NCBI GenBank assembly: GCA_949592205.1
Contig: CATIUR010000006.1
Span: 62,802,001 to 62,866,000, forward strand
Origin: Helichrysum umbraculigerum
Lineage: Eukaryota > Streptophyta > Magnoliopsida > Asterales > Asteraceae
Length of the DNA: 64,000 nucleotides
Direction of reading: 5' to 3'
Shown here: positions 11,244 to 21,857 of the stretch, piece by piece
How the letters are laid out: each line of letters begins with the position of its first letter
Numbering within the stretch: position 1 is the stretch's first letter
Made by a program: the position numbers and the translations under genes
The notes under the pieces: generated by a model
Seen by the model: only the letters and a program-made list of their open reading frames with translations
Database searches by the model: none
Told to the model about the DNA's origin: nothing

Positions 11244-14200
11244 ATGGTAACTGGTGGTGTAACCGGCGGAACAACCGAGAAAAATCACCGGCAACGGTGG
11301 TGGCGCGTGAATGATAATGGCGGCGCTTCATGTACTATTTCTTTTTTGTTTGTATCGTTTATGGTGTTTAGTTCGTTTGGATTTTTGTATACTTATACGT
11401 TTTATAAGTACCCAAACATGAACAGTTATGGTAATAATTCATTCGGTTGTCAAGAGGACAGTGAAGGTTCATGGGCAATTGGTGTTTTTTATGGGGATTC
11501 ACCGTTTTCGCTTAAACCAATTGAAGATGTAAGTTTATTATGTTGTTCTTATTTTTATATAGTAATAGTAATAGCGTTTTCAAATTGATTCTATAAAAAC
11601 GCTTGTTGGGTTTTTGTGGGTTTTTGATGTAATGAAATGGGTTGTGATCAGATTTGAAAAAAGATTAAAACTTGAATGATTTGGTTGCAGGTTAATGTCT
11701 GGGTGAACAAGAGTGCAGCATGGCCTGTGGCTAACCCTGTCGTGACTTGCGGTGCGGTTACTAACTCTGGGTTTCCAAGTAATTTTGTTGCTGATCCTTT
11801 TCTTTATGTTCAGGTACAAAAACAATTTTTTATTGTAAACTTTTTGATGCTTGAAACTGTTTTTTGTTACTTGTATTTTACTTGTAAGAATTATAGATGA
11901 TCTTAACAAGAAACATGAATAGTGTTTGGCATTTTTGGTTACAAAAAATGGATTTATAATCTTCGATAAAAGGGTAATATTTTTGAACCGAATTTTCATT
12001 ATTTTTTTGTATGTACTGAATATGTTAAGGCATCGTAGTTTGTACTATGATGTGGATATTGCCTGTTACTGTGAACTGTGATACGATTTTGACCTCTTTT
12101 TCACCTTCTTTGCTCTTTGCCGTTAAAAAAAGGTGATGTCTTGTTTACATTTTTTGGTTAATTTGGGATTTCTTTTATCATTCAGATACCTGTTTGTCTT
12201 GAGTTCGGAATTATCCAATGAAACAAATTGATTGACTTTATGCCTTTTTTTTAGGTATATGCATATGCTTAAAATGCACATATTGGTAAAACAGTAAAAA
12301 AAATAAAAATAAACGAGTCTTTTCATTTAGTTTTTGAAGGTGCGAAGAATTTGAAGTCGGAAAAAGTTGATTAAATCTTTAAGTTTTTAATTGCAACATG
12401 AATATTTCTTGTTATTATGTATATGAGTGGGCAGGTGAATATATTCATCATGTTATGATGAAACTTTTACTATTTTTTATTTATCTATTTATTCATAAAT
12501 AAAGTTATTACATGCTTCTATTTGAGGAAGTTATCTACTATTTGTTCGCATTTATCGTGTTTACGTATATAAAGGATTAAAATAAGAATTCTAGATAAAA
12601 CCTTCCGAAATTGAGTTTATCCCTTTTGTATTTAAGTCTTCAACCATCCTCTAATAATTAAATGCCGTGTTACTTTGATGAAAATTGAATTGAATAAATG
12701 ATAAGATTCTAGAAATATGTAACATGATTAACTAAAAAGCTCTCTTAACCTAACAAGTGTTGAATTATACATATTGTGCTTTATGTATATCGTAATGCAT
12801 TAAAAAAAAATGATACGTTATTTTTATCTATATCTATACTATTATATAATACATTCGTGATGATTTTTTTGGAGAGAAATTACTAATTTACCCCTAACAT
12901 TATTATTAATATTTGAAAAACCTACTTGAAATGACTAACATACCCCTACATGTATTTAAATCAAATTAATACTATCATTATTAAACTTTAAAGTAAGGGA
13001 AATTAATTGTTTTACCCTTTTTTCGGAAGGTATAATTGGTTTTGCCCAAGTCAAAAAAAATTGCCGATATACCCTACCCGGACGCAGGTCGCAACATGCG
13101 ACCTGCAACCCGGTCTATGCGACCTGCGACCAAGCGATCACCGAGTAAAAGACAAGCAAACGGAGCCATTTGCCTGTGATAAAACCCGGACGCAAGTCGC
13201 AAGCTTGCGACTTGCGACCGTGCGACTTGCGACCGAACACGTCTCGCAGATGTGATTCATTGTTTGTTACATTTAATTTTAATATATTTTATGTTTCATA
13301 ATTAATTAACGCAGTATTTCGTTTTTCTTTGATAACTTTTTATATACGATCTATAAAATAATTCCGAATATATATTCATGATCAGCGTAATTTTATCTAC
13401 ATTTCGACATAAATTTTATCGTCATAGGTTATGTATTTAACGAAAGCATTTTTTAGTTTCGAAATCAACTTTTTTTTTATCAGAATAAAAATAAACTGAT
13501 CATAGTGGTATATTTAGATTTATATAGTATAACATATAAAGGTAAGAAAATTTGTTAGTCCACCTTTATATGTTATACTATATAAATTTAAATATACCAC
13601 TATGACCAGTTTATTTTTATCTATATTCTGATATAAAAAAAAGTTGATTTCGAGACTAAAAAATGCTTTCGTTAAATACATAACATATGACGATAAGATT
13701 TATGTCGAAATGTATATAAAATTACACTGATCATCAATATATATTAGAAATTATTTTATAGATTGTATATAAAAAGTTATCAAAGAAAAACGAAATAATG
13801 CGTTAATTAATTATGAAACATAAAATATATTAAAATTAAATGTAACAAACAATGAATCAGAGAGACGTGTTCGGTCGCAAGTCGCACGGTCGCAAGTCGC
13901 AAGCTTGCGACTTGCGTCCGGGTTTTATCACAGGCAAATGGCTCCGTTTGCTTGTCTTTTACTCGGTGATTGCTTGGTCGCAGGTCGCATAGACCGGGTC
14001 GCAGGTCGCATGTTGCGACCTGCGTCCGGGTAGGGCATATCGGCAATTTTATTTTGACTTGGGCAAAACCAATTATACCTTCCGAAAAAAGGGTAAAACA
14101 ATTAATTTCCCTTAAAGTAATAAAAACATGACATTAAATTCTAATTAATTAAAGTTTTTATATCTATACTAATATATTATGCATTTTAATGTTTTTTTAA

Positions 14201-17200
14201 GATATAATCTACTAATTACTAATTTACCCCTAACATTATTATTAATTTGTGAAAAAACCTACTTGAGATTAATAACATACTCCTACATATATAATGAAAG
14301 TCTTATTTATACTATCATTATTATTAAACTTAAGTAATAAAAACGTGACATAACTTTTTAACCGTAAGGAGTTACGAAACGTGTCAATTATGGACGGAAA
14401 GCTCGAAACGAGACGAACGTGTTAGCAAACTGCCATAGGCGGTTTGTCCACCATTTATGGTCAAAATCCATCTCTAAAGCCTCCAAAATCAATTTTCCCT
14501 CAATTTTTCATGTTTTTAAAGTGTTGTAAGATAGTATAAACGATCTCTTGATTGTGTTATTTATGAAATTTTAAATTTAAGCTATTGTTTGTATTTTTAA
14601 TTTTGTTTTTATACAATGAGTTCCTATATTCGAGATTTTCAATTTTTTTGATCAAATTTTACGATTTCATTTTTGTGTACATATTATTAAAGTCTCAACC
14701 CAACCCACGTTTTCGCACACCATAACTTGTACCTGACTATTATGAACATTGAGTCTGACAACTACAACTCACAACCCGAGCATCGGGTTTTTAACGACGT
14801 TTCTTTTATATATGTGTGTGTGTGTGTGTGTGTTACATATTCTAACCTTTTTAAAATAAAAAATGGAAAGAGTTGATATTTTTCCTTAAAAAAACGATAT
14901 CGTAGTGTATCGTAATATAGATGTTAAATATGTTTTACGTATTACGAATCCAATGAACATGAAACTATAATTTTTGTACCCGCTGCATCGCGCGGGCATT
15001 CTGCTTAATTAAATAATGTATCAAAACCGGATGATATGATGATCCGTACATTATAAAAAAAAAATTCCGTAAATCTCTAACTGTAGTGTACAGTATTGCA
15101 CCGTTCAACATATTACAGTTCCTAGTGTACAAAGAATTTTTTGATAAACTGCAAATCACTCCCCGTATCCAAATATTGTTTAATTAGTAATACTATTTCA
15201 AAGAAATACTCCGTATATATATATATTACTATAAATAGCTGGGATATCATGAATATATAAAAATATATTGTTATGTTCATATTCTCAAAAGTCAATATTC
15301 ACTATTCCAATTTTCTATTTAAATATGACGAAAAAAGTAACTTTAATACAGGAAATGAGATTTCGGATATAAACCTTTTGCTTTTTTGTAATAAAATAAA
15401 ATAAAAGCATAGAACCCGCTAAATATAAAAATCCGGGGTTACTTTTATGTTTGTACTTTTTATATTCTTTGATGTGATCTGAAATTATTTGAATCGGTCA
15501 AGAAAGAAAAGTAGTGTGTTTGACGTTGAAAGTCAAAACATGTTTCAGGGTGACATTCTCTACCTTTTCTTTGAGACCAAGAATTCGATCACCATGCAAG
15601 GTGATATCGGTGTTGCAAGAAGCCTTAACAATGGAGCAACATGGGAACAAATGGGAGTCGTGTTGGATGAAGAATGGCATCTCTCGTATCCATACGTATT
15701 CGACTACAACGGTCAAGTATGATCTTCAAACCTTTGATATAAACTGCAATGCTCCGTGTTGCTAACAGTATGTAATGATGTATGTTACATGTGGGACCAC
15801 ACAATTTATATATATACCGTTAGCAACACACGGGTTATATCCTATGATATATTGTTATTGTGAATTACTAAGTACTAATTTTACGTTACACTTGTTATTG
15901 CAGATATATATGATGCCCGAAGGAAGTAAAAAGGGTGATCTTCGTCTTTATCGAGCTGTTGAGTTTCCATTAAAGTGGAAACTCGAAAAGATCATTTTGA
16001 AGAGACCTTTAATCGATTCATTTATTATGAAATACGAATCAAGGTACTGGCTTTTCGGGTCAGATCATAGCCGTATCAGTACAACAAAGAATGGGGAGCT
16101 AGAAATTTGGTATAGCAACACGCCACTGGGTCCATGGAAACAACATAAGAAAAACCCGGTTTACAACACGGACAAAAAAACTGGAGCCCGAAACGGAGGT
16201 AGACCCTTTGTTTACAATGGAAATATATATCGTCCGGGTCAAGATGATGGCGAGACGTATGGGAAACGTGTTCGTGTGTACAAAATTGAAGTTCTTACCC
16301 CATATAAGTATAAAGAAGTTGAAGTTAATTTAGGGTTTCAAAAACCGACGAAAGGTAAGAACGCGTGGAATGGGGCACGATCGCACCATCTCGACGTGCA
16401 ACAGTTAAGGTCTGGGCAGTGGATTGCAGTTTCAGATGGGGATCGGACGCCATCTGGAGATTTTTCAAGGAGGTTTATTGTTGGGTGCTTATTAATATTA
16501 GTAGCTGGTTCGCTTGTTTTCGTGATGGGTATGTTGCTTGGATTCGTGAGGTGTATCATCCCGCTTAGCTGGTGTCCGCATAGCATAAAGAAACGTAGTG
16601 ATTCATTATTGGTTTGGGAGAGATCAAGTTTTATGTCGTCTAAGTTAAGGCAATACTTGAGCCGGTTGAACCGGGTGAGTTCAATTCTTCGGTGCAAGAT
16701 GAACCCAAAAACTAGTCTTGGCCGGTTTGCGTTTTTAATCATCTTGATAGCTTCTATTGCGCTTATGTGTGTCGCGATTGGATACTTATATGGAGGAAGT
16801 GGAGGCCAAGAGGCGTATTCAATCGACAACAGTTACTCTCAGTTCACAATGGTGGCGATGACGTATGATGCCCGATTATGGAACTTAAAATGGTATGTAC
16901 GTCATTATTCTCGGTGCCCTTCGGTTGGTGAAATTGTGGTGGTATGGAATAAAGGGACACCACCGGATCTATCTGAGTTTGACTCAGCAGTCCCAGTCAG
17001 AATACGGGTCGAGGAAAAGAACTCTCTAAACAACCGTTTTAAGATTGACCCGTTGATAAAGACACGGGCTGTCCTCGAGCTAGACGATGACATCGTGATG
17101 AGTTGTGAGTATATTGAACGCGGGTTCAAAGTATGGAGAGAGAATCCAGATCGGTTAGTTGGATTTTATCCACGGCTAGTGAACGGGCCAGGCCCGTTGG

Positions 17201-17589
17201 AGTACCGAGGTGAGAAACACGCTAGGAAATTTAATGGGTACAACATGATTTTGACTGGTGCAGCGTTTATGGATACTCGAGTGGCATTTGATAGGTATTG
17301 GAGTGAAGAAGCGAAAGCAGGGAGGGCGGCAGTGGACGAGTTTTTTAATTGTGAAGATGTGTTGATGAATTTCTTGTACGCAAATGCTACTTCAGGGCCG
17401 AGTGTTGAGTATGTGAAACCAGCATGGGCTATCGATACATCAAAGTTATCAGGGGTTGCGATAAGTAAAAATACACAAGCACATTACCGGGTTCGAAGTA
17501 ATTGTTTAGAGAAGTTTTCGAAGATGTATGGCGGTTTATCGGATAGAAAGGTTGATTTCAAGAGGAGGAAGGATGGGTGGGATTCATAG
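11244..17589 (+). CDS. GINT1: GT64 glycosyltransferase, GINT1-like, copy 1 (4 exons, 753 aa)
   Basis: Exons are 11244-11528, 11691-11813, 15549-15716 and 15904-17589; all junctions are GT-AG and in phase 0, giving 753 residues. The Arabidopsis relative, GINT1 (At5g04500), is about 765 residues. Residues 31-53 form a signal anchor. Residues about 95-380 resemble the N-terminal beta-propeller-like (glycosidase-fold) region of this family. Hydrophobic segments lie at about 383-412 and 467-489. The GT64 domain is about 504-753, with the metal-binding DDD at 586-588 inside LELDDDI. Known family role: transfer of glucosamine or N-acetylglucosamine to glycosyl inositolphosphorylceramide sphingolipids in the Golgi. 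The 604-codon open frame at 15775 is exon 4 read back into intron 3; the true start is 11244. Compared with copy 2, residues in CPSVGEI and ISTTKN differ. The frame is intact, so it is probably functional. Confidence 0.9.
13079..13250. other. TGCGAC palindrome cluster, left arm of the fold-back element
   Basis: GC-rich block with GCAGGTCGCA/TGCGACCTGC pairs and a perfect 24-nt palindrome at 13192-13215 centred on AAGCTT. It recurs inverted at about 13860-14035. The TGCGAC core recalls the LTR palindromes at 44-151, 42601-42868 and 43903-44147. Confidence 0.8.
13860..14035. other. TGCGAC palindrome cluster, right arm of the fold-back element
   Basis: Inverted copy of the left-arm cluster, with a few substitutions such as GCGACC for GCAACC. 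Each arm can form its own small hairpins as well as pairing with the other arm. Confidence 0.8.
14812..14833. repeat. (GT)n microsatellite in intron 2
   Basis: About 11 dinucleotide units; the homologous tract in copy 2 (30973-31042) is about three times longer. Confidence 0.85.
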
Positions 17590-18421
17590 CACCATCTGTA
17601 TTTGGTCATGTACATTGTGTTTGTTTTAATGGTTAGTTCCTTAGAAGCCTGAATTATTTTGTTTGTTAAAATGGTTGTGTGTTAGACTGTTAGGTTGATT
17701 GTTGAAAGAATTTGAAATGTTAGTTGTGGTTCGGTCTATAGGACCCTTTCGGGGTGCGTGTTCGATCAGGCGGTTTGGGGGTAATATGTATATATAACCT
17801 TTGAAGATAAAGGGTGCCTTTATTTTGTTGTAATCTTGAGGTTGGCTTGGAAACAATCGAAGGATTTATCATAAAATCTTGTAAAAACTTACATGTTTGA
17901 ATACTTTTTTTTAGCAAAACATGTGTGAAAATTTCAATACTTGATGCATTAGAAATTATGGTCAAAATTGGGCTACCAGTCATCACTCGTAATAAATTGG
18001 GGGGAAAGAAACGATTAGTAGGTGCCCGTTTAAATTAGTGAGAAACAAATAATGAGCAAAATTTGATGTTACAGTAAGGGACGTAGTCAAGACGTGATTA
18101 CATGCTCGCACCATATTCAATTTTAGAGAAAAAAATCGTGCAAAATTTGATGTTAAATGTTAAATTTGATGTTAGTAGTGCAATTGACTATTTGAACTCT
18201 ATAGCGTCATAGAAACAAGCTCACTTTCACTAAAAAAAGCGTAGAAGAATGTTCAAAGCGACCATGTTAAACTCATTTTTTTCAGTTGGATTTCTAGTCG
18301 GGAGAGAAAGTCATATATTAATTGGAGAGACTCGATTTGTAATCTGAGTTGTTTCTAATGCATCCTTTTGTAAGTCTTCAATTTTAATAGTATCTTACGA
18401 GTTATGTTCTATAAAATTTTA
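17590..18421. other. 3' flank of glycosyltransferase copy 1
   Basis: Holds the 3' UTR and AT-rich spacer, shared with copy 2 at 33822-34653. No further gene seen. The 9-bp target duplication of the adjoining MITE lies at its right edge. Confidence 0.5.
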
Positions 18422-18740
18422 GGGTTAATTGTTTCGTTATGTATTTAACTTTACCTCTTTTACTATTGTATGCAACCAACTTTCAAACGTTCTATTGTAT
18501 GTATCGAACTTTTCAAAAATGTCTATTGTATGTATTGGGTTACCTTTTTGCTAACAAATCAGCGCCACGTAGGATGACAAATCAGCGCCACATCAGCATG
18601 ACCGGTGCCACGTCAGCAAAAAGGTCATCCAATACATACAATAGACATTTTTGAAAAGTTCGATACATACAATAGAACGTTTGAAAGTTGGTTGCATACA
18701 ATAGTAAAAGAGGTAAAGTTAAATACATAACGAAACAATT
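18422..18740. mobile_element. Mutator-type MITE, 319 bp (copy 1)
   Basis: Long terminal inverted repeats (GGGTTAATTGTTTCGTTATG... inverted at the right end) with target duplication AAAATTTTA at 18413-18421 and 18741-18749. The right end lacks a few terminal bases. The centre has repeated AATCAGCGCCAC and CACGTCAGCAAAAAGG motifs. It is present in both duplicates, so it predates the duplication. Confidence 0.85.
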
Positions 18741-18849
18741 AAAATTTTATGCCGTTAAAAAAATGCTAGCGGTAAAGTAATTTTCTTCTTTTCCTTGTGA
18801 CATACAAAATTAACAGTGCCGCGGTTTAAAAAGAAAGCCAAATACCTTA

Positions 18850-19263
18850 AAGAACATTTGTAATTGTAACACCGGAACACCCATTTTTCAGGTGCCATCA
18901 GCATAACACCACAACACCTATTTCACAGCACTTGCAATGGTAACATTAGTACGCCACTTTTTACCCCCTGAGACCCACTAATTAAATTTAATTTTCATTT
19001 ATTTAACAAAATAAATACAATCTAATTAATTAATTAAAATAAAATACAATACTTATATAAATAGACGTAATAAAATAAAAAGTACTTAAATTAAAAACGT
19101 TACAATCCTAAAAATACAATTTAATTATATTAAAAACGTTCCAATCCTAAAAATAAAAAAGTACTTAAATTAAAAACGTTACAATCCCAAAAATAAAAAT
19201 ACAATAAATTAAAGTTTGCGATTTAGTCCTAAAAATATAAAAATACAACTAACAAATAATTAA
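18850..19263. other. AT-rich flank of the PIF/Harbinger relic
   Basis: Low-complexity segment with repeated 'aaattaaaaacgttacaatcctaaaaat' type blocks near 19080-19180, each unit about 50-60 bp. It is probably the 3' non-coding part of the transposon relic that follows. Confidence 0.45.
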
Positions 19264-20503
19264 ACTAGTCTTTACCTCGTCATCTTCATCTTCGGCTTCG
19301 TAGAACTCCCGAAACTCTTTCCGAATCGTTTTCTTCATTCTCATAACTGCCGCAAGGTCTTCCGGATCTATGATGTTCGAGGTGTTGAGTGTAAGAAATT
19401 GAACACCTTGCATAGCGGTTCGAAGTTTTTCTTGAAGGTGAACGTCTCAACGGCTTGTTTCCTTGCGGCTAACATTTCTTGCTTGTAATTGGCCATATTC
19501 TCCATTATCTCATCCACCTTTGAGTTCAGGTAAATGTTCGTGATGATGTCATCGCGTCGGAAGAACCGGAACTTCTAGCCGCTTTCTAGGTTTTGTTTCG
19601 GCCCATGGGCCGTGGAAGCGGGTCGGGTCCAATAGCTCGTTCGGGAGTGAAGTATAGTTGTCGGCAGAGTGATTAACCGAATCATTAAAAAATCGTCTTC
19701 CTTGTCGCGTAAACCGGTTCCACTAACCAGCGGTGGTGCTTTCCATTTTGGATGATCTTTCACAGCCAACCAAGACTCCCTCATGTTGAAGGTCTTTGTG
19801 TACGTGTCGTTTCGGAAAGGGCTTGCTCGTACACCATGTTGTCGTCTCGACCGCTTCCCCAAGTGCTAGACACTGAATCGTAAATTCCGTTGAAGTTTTA
19901 GCAAGTATTATTAATTGTACGCCACTTGGAGGATAGTTGGTCGACGTCGCGAATCCAACAATGATTGTTTGCCAGAAACTTTTCTTCCATCGTACCCCAC
20001 AAAGTTCCTTTTCTTTGTGAGTTGCCAATGATAGAGTCTTTAGACGTGTCACATCAATAAGTTGCTAACCACGCTTCTTCTTTTGGCGACCATAGCCACT
20101 TGTTGCACGTTTTCTTTTCCTCGTCACTTTTCTTTTTAGTTTTTATGGCTTCTTTTTTTTTTTTTGGAGATTGAGATACTTGGTGTTGTTTTCCGGATCG
20201 TTGGGAGGTTTCTTGATCGGGTTGTTGTGTTTGTTGTTGATGTTGTTGTTGAGGTTGAAAGAATGTTTGTTGATAAAAGTATGAGTTTGGATAAGATATG
20301 TATTGTTGTTGTTGGATATAATCGAATGGTTGTTGATGATAGTATGGTTCCGTATTGTGGCATCGGTGGATTGCGAATCGGGGGAGAGCTACTCGAGCCG
20401 GGTGTGTTTGGTGCTCCGAATAACATTAGGATGGGTATGACATGTTTTCCGGATTTGGGTTTTGATTTGAGTTGTGATTGGGGTTTGAATTTGGAGAAGA
20501 CAT
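19264..20503 (-). pseudogene. PIF/Harbinger ORF1 relic, SANT/Myb-like (copy 1)
   Basis: The minus strand starts at an ATG (20501-20503) with an Asn/Pro/Ser-rich segment, then a Gln-rich segment, then WSPKEEAWLATY, WRTINNT and NFNGIYDSV. It ends with an acidic REFYEAEDEDDE tail. This order is that of the Myb/SANT-like DNA-binding ORF1 of plant PIF/Harbinger elements, often mislabelled 'glutathione S-transferase T3-like' in Asteraceae annotations (from memory). The frame changes several times and stops interrupt it (for example after WLATY), so it is not functional. The DDE transposase ORF2 is not seen. Both duplicates carry it. Confidence 0.7.
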
Positions 20504-20787
20504 TGTCGATTTAAGATGGTGTTTTTTTTGTTTGTGAAAAGTGTTATAATGTATGTGAATTTGGAGAAGGATTGTTGTGTGAAAAGTGTTAAGAATGTAT
20601 GTGTATATATATAGTTGAATAGAGTATTTAAAAATAATAATAAAAAATGTTTTTTCCCCAACCGTTACAAACAAAACGGTAACTTTTTATTTTTTTTAAT
20701 CATGTTACCGTTACAAATATATATAAAAAAAATTTTGTTAATTTTTTTGAATTGAACATGCGAAGAAAAAGGTAAAAGAAAAATAAA

Positions 20788-21075
20788 ATGCCATGTGGGG
20801 CCCACACCACGCCCGTTTCTTCCCCGTCGTTCCCTACACAACGCCCCATGAACGCCCGGCCAGAACGCTGGTTTACCGGCGTTCATGGCGTTCTCGAAGC
20901 CCAAAACGCCCAAAATCGAACGCGTTGCGAATGGTCTAAGAGCACACGGTGTGGGGGAATCTTCGTCAGCGTTTTTGCTCCAGAACGCCATCAGACGGCA
21001 TTCTCCACACTGCCACAGCGTTCCCGGCGGCATTTTGGGCAACGTTCTCCAACGGCGTCGTGTTTCGAACACTGT
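20788..21075. repeat. GC-rich AACGCC/GGCGTT block, transposon terminus
   Basis: Dense with AACGCC, GGCGTT and GAACGC in both orientations within AT-rich surroundings. The part 20885-20940 matches 5001-5066. Overlapping open frames here are probably fortuitous products of the GC-rich composition. The element boundaries could not be fixed. Confidence 0.5.
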
Positions 21076-21702
21076 TTTCTTCAATTTTCCTTTTCTTTTC
21101 CTTTTATCTTTGTATGTTTTTGTTTAATATTGTATAATGTGTGTGTTTTTTGCGTGTGTGTTTTTCATATTTGTGTTTCATTTTTGTGTAGGTGATTGTG
21201 GAAGAAGCAAAGAAGAAGTAAGAGGAAGATGACAAATAGGGTTTTAATATTTTACTGGGCCAACTTTTTTATTGGGCTAATATTTTTTTTTACTAAATGG
21301 GCTAACAAATTGGGAACATTTGCTTTAACAAAATGGACTTATAAGTTTTTTTTTTAATTTGTTTTAATGAAGTAAATGTTGTTATATGTAATTTATTTGT
21401 TTTCAAAAATTAATTTATTCAATTAATTGTCACTAACAAAAATAAATAATCAAAACATTAAAAACTCCAGAACACTATCAAAACAATATCTATCACACCA
21501 CAAAATCCTCACCAATAACATTCTCCATAGAACACTGTAAAAACAACATCACCACACCTTGTGCTTTAAGTATTAGATCATCATCAATTAAGGTGGGTGT
21601 TATGAAAATTTAATTGGTAATATAGTATACACTAAATATAAAATTAGTCAAACAATAAAGTTATCTTATTATATACTTGTAAATTGTAATGTGAGCTGTG
21701 AA
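21076..21702. other. AT-rich spacer within copy 1
   Basis: No gene seen. Contains T-rich runs and a repeated 'gggctaa(c/t)' motif near 21260-21305. In copy 2 this motif has an extra unit near 37537-37552. Confidence 0.4.
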
Positions 21703-21855
21703 TAGGGATGGCAATGGATTGGATATGGATCGGATGATGCCATATCCACATCCATATCCATTTAAATATATTCGTCCACATCCATATCCATATTCATTTA
21801 ATTTTAATTCATCCATTCATATCCATATCCGATGGATTAAGCGGGTTAATGGATT
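21703..21855 (+). mobile_element. Truncated hAT-like element end (copy 1)
   Basis: Starts TAGGGATGGCAATGG, a common plant hAT terminus, followed by many CATATCCA/TGGATATGG subterminal motifs in both orientations. It breaks off at 21855, exactly where the duplication ends; copy 2 continues past this point. Confidence 0.6.
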
Positions 21856-21857
21856 GC

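Larger units (their letters stand above)
12997..14111. mobile_element. Fold-back Mutator-like element in intron 2 of copy 1
   Basis: The 1,115-bp insertion is absent from copy 2. It starts GGGAAATTAATTG and ends CAATTAATTTCCC. The 9-bp target duplication TTAAAGTAA lies at 12988-12996 and 14112-14120, and copy 2 shows the uninterrupted site. The two halves (to about 13550, and from about 13560) are long inverted repeats, so the element is one giant hairpin. The 9-bp TSD and long TIRs point to the Mutator superfamily. It encodes no transposase. Confidence 0.9.
5066..21855. repeat. Segmental duplication, copy 1
   Basis: Nearly identical in order and sequence to 26420-38119, apart from later insertions. 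Left homology starts at TAAAAGAGG (5066); right homology stops after ...TTAATGGATT (21855). Non-coding sequence differs by roughly 1 percent by eye, for example across the start of intron 2; coding sequence differs less. The orientation is direct. Copy-specific insertions here are the copia element 5124-10920 and the fold-back element 12997-14111. Confidence 0.9.

Noticed and set aside
16338..16829. 163-codon minus-strand frame opposite the glycosyltransferase (also 32570-33061)
   Set aside because: It is a shadow of exon 4 on the other strand; no motif, and conserved only because exon 4 is.
15775..17589. A single 604-codon gene on the plus strand (and its twin at 32007)
   Set aside because: Its first 43 codons are intron 3 sequence. 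The splice acceptor at 15903 and the upstream exons with matching phase show that it is exon 4 of a 753-residue gene.
20136..20426. Thr/Ser-rich secreted protein on the minus strand
   Set aside because: A shifted reading of the Gln-rich part of the PIF/Harbinger ORF1 relic; the alternative frame gives the expected Gln-rich and SANT-like sequence.
20665..21195. Overlapping 135-139 codon frames on both strands near 20.7-21.2 kb and 36.9-37.5 kb
   Set aside because: GC-rich, stop-poor transposon terminus; the frames overlap on both strands and match no family I know.
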